64,000 bases of DNA. Source: Cristatella mucedo. Taxonomy: Eukaryota; Bryozoa; Phylactolaemata; Cristatellidae. Location of the stretch: the NCBI GenBank assembly GCA_009760855.2, contig WPIO01000003.1, positions 10,360,001 through 10,424,000 on the forward strand, read 5' to 3'. The position numbers and the translations under genes are program-made. Shown here in pieces: positions 45,298 to 56,319 of this stretch (positions are counted from its first letter, which is position 1; each line of letters opens with the position of its first letter). The notes below the pieces were generated by a model, which was not told where the DNA came from, made no database searches, and was given only the letters and a program-made list of their open reading frames with translations.

Positions 45298-45829
45298 TCT
45301 TTATGTACTGCATACGAACTGGGCCAGCATCGAGCGCTTCCCACTGCCGCCTCCGCTGCTTTCGTGCACAGCGATTCGAAGGGGATATTTAAGTCCCTTG
45401 CTCGATGTGAGCACCTTTTCAAACTGAAACGTGCCCGTGCGGGTTACTTTCCGATGTGCCGTAGCCTCTTTTCCCTTTTTTTGGCGCGCTTGCCAATGCA
45501 GCCCTACTATGGGAACCGACCGGGCATTATTTATTGCCGTCGCGTGCTGTAAAAAAATAAATAGCTGTAGCCGAAGCAACAGCAGACGGCATCGCCGGAT
45601 GGTAGGAGGACAATGGCCGTCTAGAACATAGTCCGACGACGGGTGCCGGAAGTCGCTGCAAAGGCACTTGACAGCTTGCCGCGGCTGGAAAGACTGAGAT
45701 TGTCCGGTCCGAGCCGTCACGTAATTCTCCGATAAGCTGTGCCCGGGCTTAGCAATACATTCTCTGAACTTGTGGCTTTCAGGCCGTTGTTATGAACGTG
45801 CATCGTGCCTATTAAATGAAAGCTAATTT
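45298..45829. other. No gene recognised
   Basis: Open frames are of ordinary length. A 139-codon minus frame (45301-45720) has no motif. Confidence 0.5.
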
Positions 45830-46345
45830 AGCAGCCTCATGTATAGAGCGACAGAAGCGCCTTCACGGTTATCGCCACCTTTATGAGCTCCGACTCAGCG
45901 GCAGGCCAGCTCTCATTACCGATCTTGGTCAATGCAGTTGTCGAATCTGGGTGCGAGTCATTTTCAGGAGCGCTGACTAGCCACTGTTATTTTCCGCCCT
46001 AGTAGGCAACGCCCCTACATTTCCGGCAATTTTGAGGCAAGTGATTTAACAGCCTCGTATATATGGCAGCAGAAGAGCCTCGGCGGAGAGTTACCACCGC
46101 TCGCAGTGAGCAATAGAGGATTGCCCACAGCAGGATTCGAGCCCACGACCTGCGAGTGAAGCGGGACTTAAACGTAGAGGTGAAAAAAGATATTTAATCA
46201 AACGACCTTATTTAAATAGCCGCATACACGAGCCTTAATGTCTATCGTCACTGCCGGAAGTGGGAAACACATGAATTGCCTGCTACCGGGCTCGAGCCCA
46301 CGACCTAGATCGTTAAGTGCGAGACCTTTATCTACTGTCTATGAC
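45830..46345 (-). mobile_element. Cluster of three decayed tRNA-SINEs
   Basis: Three minus-strand pieces: about 45830-45990 (CAGCCTCATGTATAGAGCG in plus orientation, the SINE-A tail), 46046-46165 (SINE-A tail through B-box region GGATTCGAGCCCACGACC) and 46196-46345 (GGGCTCGAGCCCACGACC B-box region on a different body). All are diverged. Confidence 0.55.
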
Positions 46346-47074
46346 CAAGAAATGGTACGCTGCTTCTCCCACTGATAGATCGCCCACTCATCCTGGAGCA
46401 TGCATAATTTACCTAGCCTGATGTCAAACGACGGACGATCAACAAGCGCACTGTCACACTTTACAGGACCTTGCCTCTTGGCAAGGTCGAGTGTTCCGGG
46501 TTCGGGCCAGATCGCGTGGGTTGGGCACTGCGAAACCGGAAGTTCTCGGGTGCACGCCGGCGATCAGCTTCGCCAGGAAAAAATAGTCGTCCAGGCAGGA
46601 CTGCGGACGGCCTGCAGCTGCGACAAAGCGGAGACGGGGACGACTGAACGAGTTCTGATCCGGATCTGAGCCCGAAAACTGCAGGGGCCGTGCCGGTCCT
46701 AAGTGCTCGCAAGGACAGCGCTCGCGAGGGCAGTGCTGGCTGCCGGGCACGTTCAAGTCTGCTCAAGCTCTACTGCGTCAGCCGACAGCAGCGTCGAGTC
46801 TGGCTGGCTTCCACTTCCGCTGGCCCCCGGCCGGCCGGCCGGCCTGTCGAATGGACTAAAGGCTCGAATTCGAGGACGCTCTTAGCATCGCGCTACTCCT
46901 GCTTCTGACTGCTACTCTGCTCATCTTAGCCAATCTCAATCGTCCACGGAGAGGTCTACTTTAAGAGCGAGACGCAAAGCCACCGCCGCGATCGTGCATC
47001 GGCGATTGTCAAAGCGTGAGTGCCACGTTTGACGAAGCCGTTTGACTTAATAAGGATAATAAAAACACTAACAA
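46346..47074. other. No gene recognised
   Basis: GC-rich at 46.45-46.9 kb with overlapping frames on both strands and no recognised motif. Confidence 0.5.
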
Positions 47075-47520
47075 TATTAACGAGACATTTACGTAGCCTC
47101 TAGAGAGAACTAAATATCTTTCTAAGCACTTTACTTAAGAAGGCTACACAACTTATGATTGGTTAGTGATAGCTTGCATTGTGTCAGTATGCGAAGCCCA
47201 AACAGGACGGATAGTTCATGCGGTCTAAGTCAATTCAGATGGGGGTTAGCTTCTTTTTAAATCTACTAAAATCGGGAGAAATCGTGACGTCAGTCAGGAT
47301 TGAGTACTCAACTTTGGGAGCATACGAACTGAAGGCGCGGTCTCCGAAGGACTTGAGGTTTATTAGAGGTGCAACTAAGCAGCTTGAATCAAAAGAACGG
47401 ATGGCACGTTGCCCTGGCGTGATTGGTGAGTAGCTCGTTTAGATAGGCCGGAGCAAGAGAACGACGGGACCTAAGCAAGGGAGCGACGCGCGTATGAAAA
47501 TTGCTTAGCATCACCCCTCC
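47075..47520 (-). pseudogene. LINE-B C-terminus with 3' tail, remnant 6
   Basis: Reverse complement carries SLAPAYLNELLTNHARAT (C-terminal LINE word), then the AGACCGCGCCTTCAGTTCG landmark seen also at 27.1 kb, then a decayed LINE-B 3' signature and ATT-like repeat at 47075-47150. Frames are broken. Confidence 0.7.
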
Positions 47521-48462
47521 CAAAATCGACACATGCCGGATAGTAAGTCTGTTAGTCAGGTTCGACTGCGCTCCGTCTCGTGGGCGTGTACGATGCGAAA
47601 TAAACACCCGAGCGCCAACGCTCCGTCCCGATGGGCACGCACTTCCTCCCGCCCGATTAAGGGGCGAGTACGGTTGCAGCGGCCGGCCAATTCGTTCGCT
47701 GCTACTAGAAATTGTAGCCTGAAATAGGTCGGGGTATTTGTGTTGCTGATTCGTGCGATGCATAAATATGATAGAGAACAAGTGTGGTGGCTGTGCCAAG
47801 GGAGGCGGCGAGCAACCGCACTGAGGCCTTCGGTCGTAAGCGGAAATGTGATTACACATGACGGCGGCGTCTGTCGGCACTAGCAGTGTCCCACAACTGG
47901 CACGTTAATCAGCGATGTCGTCTGCGTTCGAGAACAAGCCTCGCTGTCGTGGCGATCATTGGTCTGGCGTTACGGAGGGTACTGTTGCAGTCTGACAGCT
48001 GCAAGAGCCGCACGACTTCAATGGATTTAGCGGAGACAAGGGAGCACTTCAGTACTTGCAAGCGATTGGTGAGGTTCACTGGTGCAGCCCGGATCAGAGC
48101 CGAACGGAGAGCTTTGGATGGACGAGCGCGTATTGCGTCTGGCTCGTCGCGACTGGCGCCGATAAGCACTTCCGAACGCTGTCTCAATTGACGCTGCTGC
48201 CAAATCCTAGAACGAGCCTTAGCTGCCATCTTGGTAGTGCACTTCCTTTGGACAACTCGTGTTCTGTCTTCTTGTTAATAGATCCCCGATATGCTAACAG
48301 GTATCCTAAGGACCGGAGCCAGGTAAGTCTCTTCGAAATAAAACAATCAGGAGACCAAGGATTTCTATTCAGAAGGCAGCGTCTAGCTCTCTCCTTTCTA
48401 AGATTGCAACTACCTGCTGTCTCCAGAAATCCAACTAGCGAACCACGTGGAGTGCCAGGGTG

Positions 48463-48472
<10 letters not shown>
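47521..48472. other. No gene recognised
   Basis: Frames on both strands (a minus frame at 47909-48229 and a plus frame from 48056) have no recognisable motif. The plus frame gains its length from the adjacent CA repeat. Confidence 0.45.
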
Positions 48473-48550
<78 letters not shown>

Positions 48551-48555
48551 GCACG

Positions 48556-48596
<41 letters not shown>
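48473..48596. repeat. (CA)n microsatellite
   Basis: About 120 bases of CA with a short GCGCACGCACGC interruption. Confidence 0.97.
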
Positions 48597-48598
<2 letters not shown>

Positions 48599-48679
48599 TT
48601 GTATATGTATGTGTGTGTAATTCATTTGGGTAGCGTTCTAAGAGAACTTAAATAGTGATTAACTCTCTTATATACTAAC

Positions 48680-48775
48680 CACCCGGCGCCTAGAAAGAGA
48701 TTGAGTTCCCTGAGGGCGTTTTATCAAACGTGTTATTATTATAATCATTAGATAGCGCTCTCAGCGAAGTGATGA
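48680..48775 (+). mobile_element. LINE-B solo tail, followed by an inverted tail scrap
   Basis: GGCGCCTAGAAAGAGATTGAG, TTCCCTGAGGGCG, then ATT repeats. Directly after, GATAGCGCTCTCAGCGAAG reads as the same signature on the minus strand. Confidence 0.75.
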
Positions 48776-49290
48776 CGGCCGCGCAGTACAACCCATCATT
48801 TTAGTTTTTTCTCCTTCGTCCGAACTGAATGACAGTAACATATTAAACAGATAATTTTATTGGCCAGTCTACTGGCTTGTGTTGGCATAATCAAATATTA
48901 AAGACGGCTTCTACCTGGATACTGCTTTTCTGGCAGCTAGAGCGGCTTTTCAACCTGGCACGACGTGCGCCCTCGAGTCGCTACAGTAAGCCGCTCTTTT
49001 AATCAACCACTAATCTGAGAGCATTTCGTTCAGTGAGCTCTCTTTATTATCGATAAAAGTGCATTTAGGATGCTTACAGGGTGGTTTTGCAGAGCTTCAC
49101 ATAAGTAACTGTGCAGAACTAGTGCTATTAGGGCTCTACTCTGGTGTAATGGCTACACACTGGCACTACATCTTACTGCTTTCCTCCAACTAATTACTTA
49201 TTTGCGTCTTTGTTCGCGGTGTCTTGCAAGAGCTTGACTGTAGGTTTATTCTTTACTGCGGAAGACTCAATACGAGGCCCGAGTTAATGC
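48776..49290. other. No gene recognised
   Basis: AT-leaning spacer before the CpG island. Confidence 0.5.
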
Positions 49291-50990
49291 TATCGTTCTT
49301 TGAGGGTCAAGAAAGCCTCCCACGCATGGCCGCTATATTTGTCGGACCGAGCACGCGAGAGTACTCGAATCTCATCTTTACGTTTCGCGGCAGCTCTGCT
49401 CAGCTCGCGCGCGCGCCCCCACCGAAAAGGGGATCAGCCGATGAGAGCGTTCGCGCTCGCCGCGGCCAGAACGGCTGCGTCGGCTTTTACCGTCGCTCGC
49501 TGCGACACGACAGGCGTACAGACGTCACTGGCGTTTTTCGCACACGCGGCTTCCGTGCGTCGGAGACGAGCGCGCAGGCTGCGCATCCTTCGGTCGCGAG
49601 ATTCCCGCTCGATCCGCCGACGGCGCATCGCAGTTCGAGCGCTCGCTGGCGCAGGGTACACCCTCTCGGGCGAATTCGCGCGCGCCCTTGCCGGTCGGCC
49701 GCAGCGATGGCGCCGCAGCCGCCGCATCTCGAGCCTCGCGTCTCGGGAGCTTTCGCGAATTTGCCAGTCGGCCGGCATCGGTTCGACGGGTCGCGCAGCG
49801 AGCCGCCTGAGAGGTGAGCGAGAGAGGGCCGACGAGGACGCCCGGCGCTCAGCTGAAAGCGGTCCGAGCTCGGCTGGCCCGAGGGAGTGGGCGGGCCGGT
49901 GAGCGGCGCACGAGCGAAGGAGCTTTTTCCGGAGCGGCGGTGGCGCGCGAGCGGCGGCGCGGGGTGACTGGAGGAGCAGGAAGGACCAGGAGGAGCGCGG
50001 TCGGTTGGTCGGTCGTTGACGCGTTCAGTTTCGTCGCACTGCCGCGAGCTTGCGCCGGCTCGCCCAAGAGCGCTAACGAGTGACATCGCAACCGAAGCGA
50101 GGCGCGGCGTTTCCGGAAGGACGACAAAAGCGCAGCTCAATCCCTCGGCGAGCGGTCGCCGTTTAGCTCGCCGATCGGAGCGACCGTTCGGACGTCGGGG
50201 ATGGGGGACTTGCTCTTAGCGGTCGCGCCGCCTCGGGTGGCTGCTTTTTCTTTTGCGAGCGGGCAGCAACCGGAAATCGAGCACCTAGCGGCGAACCGCG
50301 ATCGGGTTTTTCGAATGGCTAGCAGCGCTGCCGGCCGCCCACGTCGCAGCCGGAACTAGCGATAGGCTGAGCGTACGTAGCGGTCCCGAGGGCAAGTAAT
50401 TTCAATAACCGCGGTAGGCGCCTACTTTTTCGCAGCGCCCGTTTGCGGTCGCCCTTCGCCGAGAGCGCGGCGACGTATTTTGCAGCGAGCAGCTCTTCGC
50501 TCGCGCTCTCCTTTCCGGTCCTCTAACTAGCCATTTGATGTTGTTCCGCCGAGTGGCCAAAGCTCCCCGCGCACTGTTTCGTTGCTACTTTTCGGCAATG
50601 TTAGCACTCCAATTCCTCGCGGTCGAGAGCGTCGACTTTATTTTGACGAAGCGGCGACATTCAGCACGAGCTCTGCACGTGCTTCAAGTCGCCGACGCCC
50701 CGACGACGGCCAGATTAGTGGCGCTGCCCTGGCCGCCGAAAATGCTAATTCTGCCGTCGGCCCCGGGATGGCAGGATGCAATGCGTCCGGGAAGGCTTCG
50801 TCCGCAGGGGAAATCAAGTCGCCTCGACTTGGGGACTATTTAGGTCAATTTTCACTTGGCGGCCAATATCCGGCAGGCGGGCCAGGCCGCCCGCGCTCCG
50901 GCGGGGCTGCTGCCACCTCTCCCCCGTGACTCATTGCCGTCTGAGCAGCGGGTTGCAATCGTAGACATACGCTGCCCGGAGGCGGCGCCG
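49291..50990. promoter_or_regulatory. CpG island upstream of the signal-peptide exon
   Basis: Dense CpG from about 49380 to 50500. Frames of 197-217 codons are open on both strands at once, as expected from composition. A GGTCGGTTGGTCGGTC run at about 49998-50013 resembles one at 34.2 kb. It could serve as a promoter region for the exon at 51158 or for an unseen gene. Confidence 0.4.
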
Positions 50991-51043
50991 CGGGGTCGCG
51001 CTTGCGCACACTCGGGTCACGCGCGCGCTGCTGCGTCCGCGCG

Positions 51044-51050
51044 TATATAG
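51044..51050 (+). promoter_or_regulatory. TATA box of copy-1 exon
   Basis: TATATAG lies in GC-rich DNA 114 bases upstream of the ATG at 51158. Transcription would be expected to begin near 51075. The matching site in copy 2 (about 59777-59784) reads AACTTAGG, so the box is gone there. Confidence 0.5.
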
Positions 51051-51157
51051 GCCCCCGGCTTTGCGGGCCTGGTAGTGGAAGTTTGGCGCTTGCAAAGTCG
51101 CAACTGCAATTGCGACGCTTTGCCTGCATACATACGCTCGCGTGCAGACGAACGGCG

Positions 51158-51328
51158 ATGAGTGCTGCGGCGGCGGCAGCGTCGGTCCTGCTAGGTGCTC
51201 TGGCGGTGCTTGTCTTAGTAGCTCCGCAGCAGTCGACAGCGGCGGTGGCGGCGGTGGGGTCAGCAAACGTCCGCCGGCTAGTGCGGCGCGACGACCCAGA
51301 CGGCGGCGACCATTTGCAGCGAAAATAC
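51158..51328 (+). CDS. First coding exon of putative secreted protein, copy 1
   Basis: Fifty-seven codons from ATG in good context (GCGATGA) to TAC, then donor GTAAGC at 51329. The product starts with a signal peptide: a short polar start, an alanine run, then the hydrophobic core VLLGALAVLVLVAP. Cleavage is likely near AAVAA at residues 28-32. The mature start has two dibasic sites (VRRLVRR), as in some propeptides. Codon-sized indels and exact 57-codon length are shared with copy 2 despite many substitutions, which supports coding. An upstream in-frame ATG exists at 51002, but it lies before the TATA box and is unlikely to be used. No family is recognised and the rest of the gene is not found in the window. 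Expression and splicing are inferred. Confidence 0.6.
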
Positions 51329-52621
51329 GTAAGCTGCTCGTACCCTCCCCGCCCTCGCGTCAGGCCTAACCGGCCAGCAGGTGCGTCTCACTCACCCGGG
51401 ACGACCGTTCCGCCTGTCGCCGACGTTCCCATTCCCGTCGCCGACCGCGGCGCGCGCGCGCGCGCGCTTCTGCCAATGCTTCGGCCGGCTTCGGTCCGGG
51501 CAGCGCGCCGTTCGTCTATCCAACCGCTCGGGACTCGTTGGCTAAGCGCGCTTCCTCGCCTTTTCTACGACGCGGTTTGCTCGCAGAAGCCGGCGTCTAG
51601 CCAGACCGCCAGATCACCGGCTTCTGGCGCGGTCGCTGCCGCCGACCGAGAGATGCCCGGTGGCGGCACGTCGGGCGGCCGCACTGGACCCGCTTCCGCC
51701 GGGGAGCTCGCTCTCGGGCGCGGGCGGTGGTTCGCGTCGACCGCCCCGCAGTTCGGCTCGCTAGTCGCTCGCGAGCGTCGCCTTTTGTCGCGCGCGCGCG
51801 CTCGCTGCGTGCCTAGAGTGGCCGGTGGCCATTCGCACCGCCCAAGCTGCAGCGGCGGCGGCCCGCCCTGCGCAGCAGCAGCAGCAGCGAGGCTCGCAGG
51901 CAGTTGTCTCTAAATAAGCCCAAGTTAAACGGCGCGGGCAGTTTCCTGCTGTTGCGAGCCGCCCATCGCAAGCGGAGAGATGCTGTGCTCGGCGCAGGGC
52001 AGGTGGCTCGGCGAACTGGATTGAAGCGATAATGCGCACGGAGTGCGATGTCGTACCGTCGGCTCTGCAGCGATGGCAGCGTCGGATGGTGCGCCCAGTT
52101 TCGCAGCTGCTGGCTGCCTTCGTGGCCAGCCGGGGCCATGTCCACCAGTACATGATGGAAGGGGCGTCACCGCTAGGTCGTAGTAGTAGCATGCCCCGCC
52201 CCCAACAGGATGGGCTGCGAAGCGAAGGGCGGAAGAGAAGCGAAACCGGAGTACGCCGGAAGCTGCGGTGCTAGAAAGCGCGTGCGCGCGTGAGAGTAGC
52301 GCAAAGCGCAAGTAAAGACGAAGAAGGCATGCAATCGTGCGGATGGGCTGCGCGATGCTCTCTCGGTGAGTGCCAACCGCAAATCGAGCAGTGCTCAAGA
52401 GTGTTTCGCGCGTGTTTTCACAAGCCGACGCGCGGCTGATTACCGAATTCTTTTGTTTCCGAGTAGCTGGGCTCAGAGGCTCTAGCTGGCAGAGTCTCGT
52501 CGTCGCAGAGGCGCACGAAGCGGGCGCAGAACCAGTGGCGACGAGAAAGGCGGACCTACCGAGACAAAGAGTCGTAGCAGGTGGTGAGATTGCCGACTAA
52601 AAATTAAGTCCGACACTTGAA
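51329..52621 (+). other. Putative intron 1, copy 1 (left part)
   Basis: Begins with GTAAGC. The exon frame runs on open to 51913 only because of base composition; in copy 2 it stops within 45 bases of the donor. It contains blocks conserved with copy 2 but no acceptor and exon pair I can defend. Confidence 0.45.
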
Positions 52622-52785
52622 TAAAATAAATCCTAGCTAATTAAACAGCCTCTTTTTGTATAGCGACAGAAGAGCCGTTACGGCCATCACCACCGCTTGC
52701 AGTGGCGATAAAGGATCGCCAACCGCAGGAATCGAACCCACGACCTCGGGACCGAGGTTGCGACAGCGACCACCTTACTTAGGCA
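52622..52785 (-). mobile_element. SINE-A, copy 8, in duplication copy 1
   Basis: Reverse complement: B box GGTTCGATTCC, body GCCACTGCAAGCGGTGG, tail GCTGTTTAATTAGCTAGG. The 5' head is altered (CCTAAGTAAGGTGG). The same element sits at the same place in copy 2. Confidence 0.88.
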
Positions 52786-54690
52786 TACGCTGCAGGCTAG
52801 CTGCACGACAGGACACTGCTTCGGCTCAAGTGCAGTTCGTTCATTTCTATAGCGTAAGCTGAAGACCCCAAGTAATTCTTTCTATCGAGGAAGCGGCTCC
52901 GCTAGTTTGCTAACGAGACCGATCGAATTCTTGGCATTAAGTTGGTCTCGTCCTTGACGACCGCACCGCACGAGCAGCTCACTTGCGGGTGCCTTGACTT
53001 GCGGGAGGCCGCAAGTGCAGACAGACCGCAAGCTAGGAAAGCTTTCGCCTCGGTTGCAGCCACTGCCACAGCCAATTGTTTGCGAGCTCTCGCAGCGGCG
53101 GCGGCCGCCGGGAATTCGGCTTGGTCGTCGGGCGAGGCTGATACGTGCGCGTGCATGTTTCCGTTGCTTGCAGTGCTGGAACGTGTGCAGAAGCTACCTC
53201 GAGACTAGAGCGCACCAGCTGATCTGCATCGACCGCTGCAGCGACCTGCTTGGCTACACCTGATGCGCCGCCAGCCACGCCCCGGCGCCGCCGTCGTTAG
53301 CGTGAAGGACTGACGTGGTGGTGCAGACCGAGCGAACCCGCCAGCCTGGCTAATTTAAATGTTAACTACGACGATATTATTAGCTTGCAGTGGAACTCAT
53401 TAAAATTGGCAATCTCTAGTGCAGCTCTCGATCTTATCTCTCGATCGCGTTTATCGCGGTGTGCAGCGACGGGGCGACGATCTCCCGTATGCACCTCACA
53501 GCGTAGGCGACAGAGTTCTTATTACAATTAGAGATGTAGATTAGATTAGATTAGATTAGAGATTAGAGATGTAGGGTCTCTTAGGAGAAGCTGCCTTGAA
53601 GCCAGCGAGACTGGCTCTCGGTCTGCGAGCTGGCAGGGGACTGGCTCTCGGGGCTCTCGGTCTGCGAGCTGGCAGAGGCGGCTGCATCGCGGCGCCGCCT
53701 CGCTCCTGGCCGATCTATCCGGCTTTTGGTCTCGCTGGCTTCTGACCCGGGAGTGCTCGGGGGGAGGAATAAATGACTCGGCTCCGGAAACGTTAAGGGT
53801 TCTCCATTACCGTTAGAGGTTTCGTGCCGCAAACAAACGGTCTGGCTGCGCAACTGCCGGCGTAGTACGACAGAGGTGGCGGCGGGGGGGGGGGGGGGGG
53901 AGGGGAGGGGAGGCTGGGCGTGCAGCCAGAGAAGTGGCAAGCTAAGGACCGAGGCCGGTCTGCTCTCTGGGCAACGCCAAGAGGCTGAATGTGATGCTTA
54001 GCCACATTCATATAAAAAAGGAGCCCAAGTACCTGTCGTTCGTTCCTGCGTAGCAGCTAGGCACTACAGTCCACTGACTGGTCGCTCCACTTGAACGTGT
54101 GACAGCTTGATTTGGATGCAGGACCGTGTGCAGCGGTCCTGGGGGGAGGCGTCTGCGGCGGTGGTGTAGGCGAACCAAAAGTAGCTAATGCCGGCACGAC
54201 TCCAGACAGATCCTTATGCCATTACCCCTCCCACAAATCCGGCAGTCCCTGCGTCCCAGATCCCAAGGCTCCCCGGAGGAGGCTAGCACGCTCAAGCCGG
54301 CTTCACACGGTCGGTTTCGTCTGAGTCCTGCTTTGGTCCGTGATGTAGACACTGCGGGCAGCCGGTTTGCCTTCGGTTCACCTTGCTACTAGGGTCGTCT
54401 AGCTCGACGTGCAGAATGGTCAGGGGCTTCGCCGACGTCGGTCGTAGCCGAAGGCGTAGCTGTCGGCTCCACGCACTACTCTGATTCCAGTGACTGGCGT
54501 TGCCGTGCACCGAATGCGGACCTGCCTGCGTGCTGCCTTTAGTGCCAAGCGCCGCGGCGAGCGCTGGGAGCAGCGGCTTCCCTCCGATCTAGCTTCGTCG
54601 GCAGCTTTCTAGCCAACTTGAACTTCGGGGCAATTGCCTTGACCCTCGGCTACGGGCTGGCTAGCGCTTGTGGTGTTGGGGGACTATCGT
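52786..54690. other. Rest of duplication copy 1, no gene assigned
   Basis: 52786-53073 is nearly identical to copy 2. 53280-53510 is poorly matched. GATTA-type minisatellite at 53530-53570; a doubled GGCTCTCGGTCTGCGAGCTG at 53610-53670; a G18 run followed by AGGGGAGGGG at about 53883-53912. No coding exon is recognised. Confidence 0.5.
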
Positions 54691-54694
54691 CGCT

Positions 54695-54835
54695 GCCCTG
54701 GTTTGGTACAGCGGTTAAGGTGCTCGCTGCGATAAAGATCAAGGCGATTGCATTTGACGACCGAAGTCTGGCCTCGAGCGTCGCGGCGTATGTGAAGCGC
54801 CTGAATAGAGATTAAGCTCGCTTACGGCGCCAGAC
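54695..54835 (+). mobile_element. SINE-B, copy 2
   Basis: Head TTTGGTACAGCGGTTAAGGTG, decayed B-box region, then GTGAAGCGCCTGAATAGAG and a LINE-B-like end running into (TA)n. Matches the SINE-B at 63683 in duplication copy 2. Confidence 0.7.
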
Positions 54836-54837
54836 AA

Positions 54838-54928
<91 letters not shown>

Positions 54929-54930
54929 AT
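54838..54930. repeat. (TA)n microsatellite
   Basis: About 90 bases of TA grown from the SINE-B tail. Confidence 0.95.
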
Positions 54931-55479
54931 TGAATGCGTTGGTGAGTTCACTGGTTGAGTCGTCCACCATTCTTTTAAAGCCATGAAGATTTCGCGCGTT
55001 TGAAGGCACCTACGACTTGGCGTTCTCTACCAGCTTCCGCTGGTCTTCCGTCGGTCGAGGTATGGTAACTAAATTCTAGCGGTGCGCACGTCATTGTTCT
55101 TCATTGTTTATCAAGCATGATATTACTCACCATTCATTTGCTTTTCCTTTTGCAGCAAATGTAAAGCGCCTAGAGAGAGATTGAGTTCTTTAAGGGCTTT
55201 TTCAAGTGCATTATTATTATTATCATTATTATTCATGGGTCTTCCATTTAACTTGGACCAACTCAAAAACATTTTTGACGTTCATTGATGCATCGAAGAC
55301 GTAGATAGGACATAGGCAGAAAAGCTGAAGCAGCCGATCGTGCGTGGCCGGCTTTAGAGCGCCATGCGATACTCAGTGACTTGGGCTCTACTTTTCGAGG
55401 CAGGCAATTAAGTTGTGATCTGGTGTCAAGGAGCTTTCGAGCGCTATGGCTGGTGGTAGATACCAGTATTCCTCGGTGG
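54931..55479. other. Spacer with LINE-B tail
   Basis: Only the LINE-B tail at 55147-55235 is recognised. Confidence 0.5.
55147..55235 (+). mobile_element. LINE-B solo tail
   Basis: TTGCAGCAAATGTAAAGCGCC, TAGAGAGAGATTGAGTTC, then CAAGTGCATT and (ATT)n. Confidence 0.88.
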
Positions 55480-55775
55480 TTATCGAATAGACTGTCTTAA
55501 GCAGTGGACGTGGACTTTTGACACCGAGTCGTGCGCGTACTTCGTTAGAACGTATCCTGCGACCGTCGGCATGCTTTCACATATTGGCGCCGCAGCTACA
55601 AGTCGTTATCGGTTACTTAAAGTTTCAATTTTCTACGGTATTTGTCGCGCGTTGGCTAGGAATAGCACCCTTACGAGCGCTACACTTGCGGCCTCCGAGC
55701 TTCACTACAGACGCCGCCACGGCGCGTTTAGTAACAATCACGGTGACAAGCACTGTGCAAGCGATAGGTTTGAGC
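55480..55775 (+). repeat. RX repeat, copy 7
   Basis: Landmarks CGAATAGACT, CCCTTACGAGCGCTACACTT and GCGGCCTCCGAG, plus the 3' extension CGCCGCCACGGCGCGTTTAG shared with copy 3. Confidence 0.55.
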
Positions 55776-56319
55776 ATTAGTGGAAGGAGACCCTCCATGC
55801 ACTGCTTACGTTCTCGTCTGCGATTAGTAGCGTCCAGATTAATCTAAACCTTCTTTGGGCAGTACTGACTATCAGTCTAAGCCATTTTCAAAGACATAGA
55901 GCCGGCCGTGGCCGACGACGCACCAAGGCTAGGTCCAGATGACCCATTTAAGATATCCAATAGGTGGCATACCAACTTTTCCCCACAGTTTTCTAAGTGC
56001 AGGAGGGAGCACTTTTCCCGCTAGTTCTCATCTTACTGACGTCAAGGAGTAGGGACGCTTAAATTGAGCTCCCAAGTGTCCGCCAAGGCGTAGTAACTTC
56101 ACGGAAGTAAACGTAGTGGTTAGGCAGCAAGGGTTAGATGAGGGTAGGATAAGGGCTCAGGTTGTATCCGGCCCGGAGATTAATACAATTTATTTGTGTG
56201 GCGAGCATGTATGAGTTCTTGTTCAAGTACCTCGATGGTCGTTGGTTCGCTTTGTCTAGGAGCTAAAGGAGGTGTGTCCGTTGCAGAGTTGAAAAAGCCA
56301 AGCGGCGTAGCCCTTCGCT
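55776..56319. other. No gene recognised
   Basis: May include the non-coding flank of the Helitron remnant; no terminal signature seen. Confidence 0.4.

Larger units (their letters stand above)
51000..54930 (+). repeat. Segmental duplication, copy 1
   Basis: Collinear with 59755-63880. Shared in order: the first-exon segment, a GGCGCGGGCAGTTTCC block, a GAGTGCGATGTCGTACCG block, the minus-strand SINE-A, a GAGCAGCTCACTTGCGGG block, the GCAGAGTTCTTATTACAATT word, the CAAACAAACGGTCTGGCTGC word, and a SINE-B followed by (TA)n. The shared SINEs at matching sites show that they were inserted before the duplication. Confidence 0.9.

Noticed and set aside
48056-48655. 199-codon frame ending in His-Thr repeats
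   Set aside because: Most of its C-terminal third is the translated (CA)n microsatellite.
49224-50140. Long overlapping frames (197, 200 and 217 codons) on both strands
   Set aside because: All lie in CpG-rich DNA, overlap each other, are Arg/Ala/Ser-rich and show no motif, as expected from composition alone.
51329-51913. Read-through of the copy-1 exon into a 303-codon protein
   Set aside because: The continuation is not conserved in copy 2, where the same frame stops soon after the shared splice donor.
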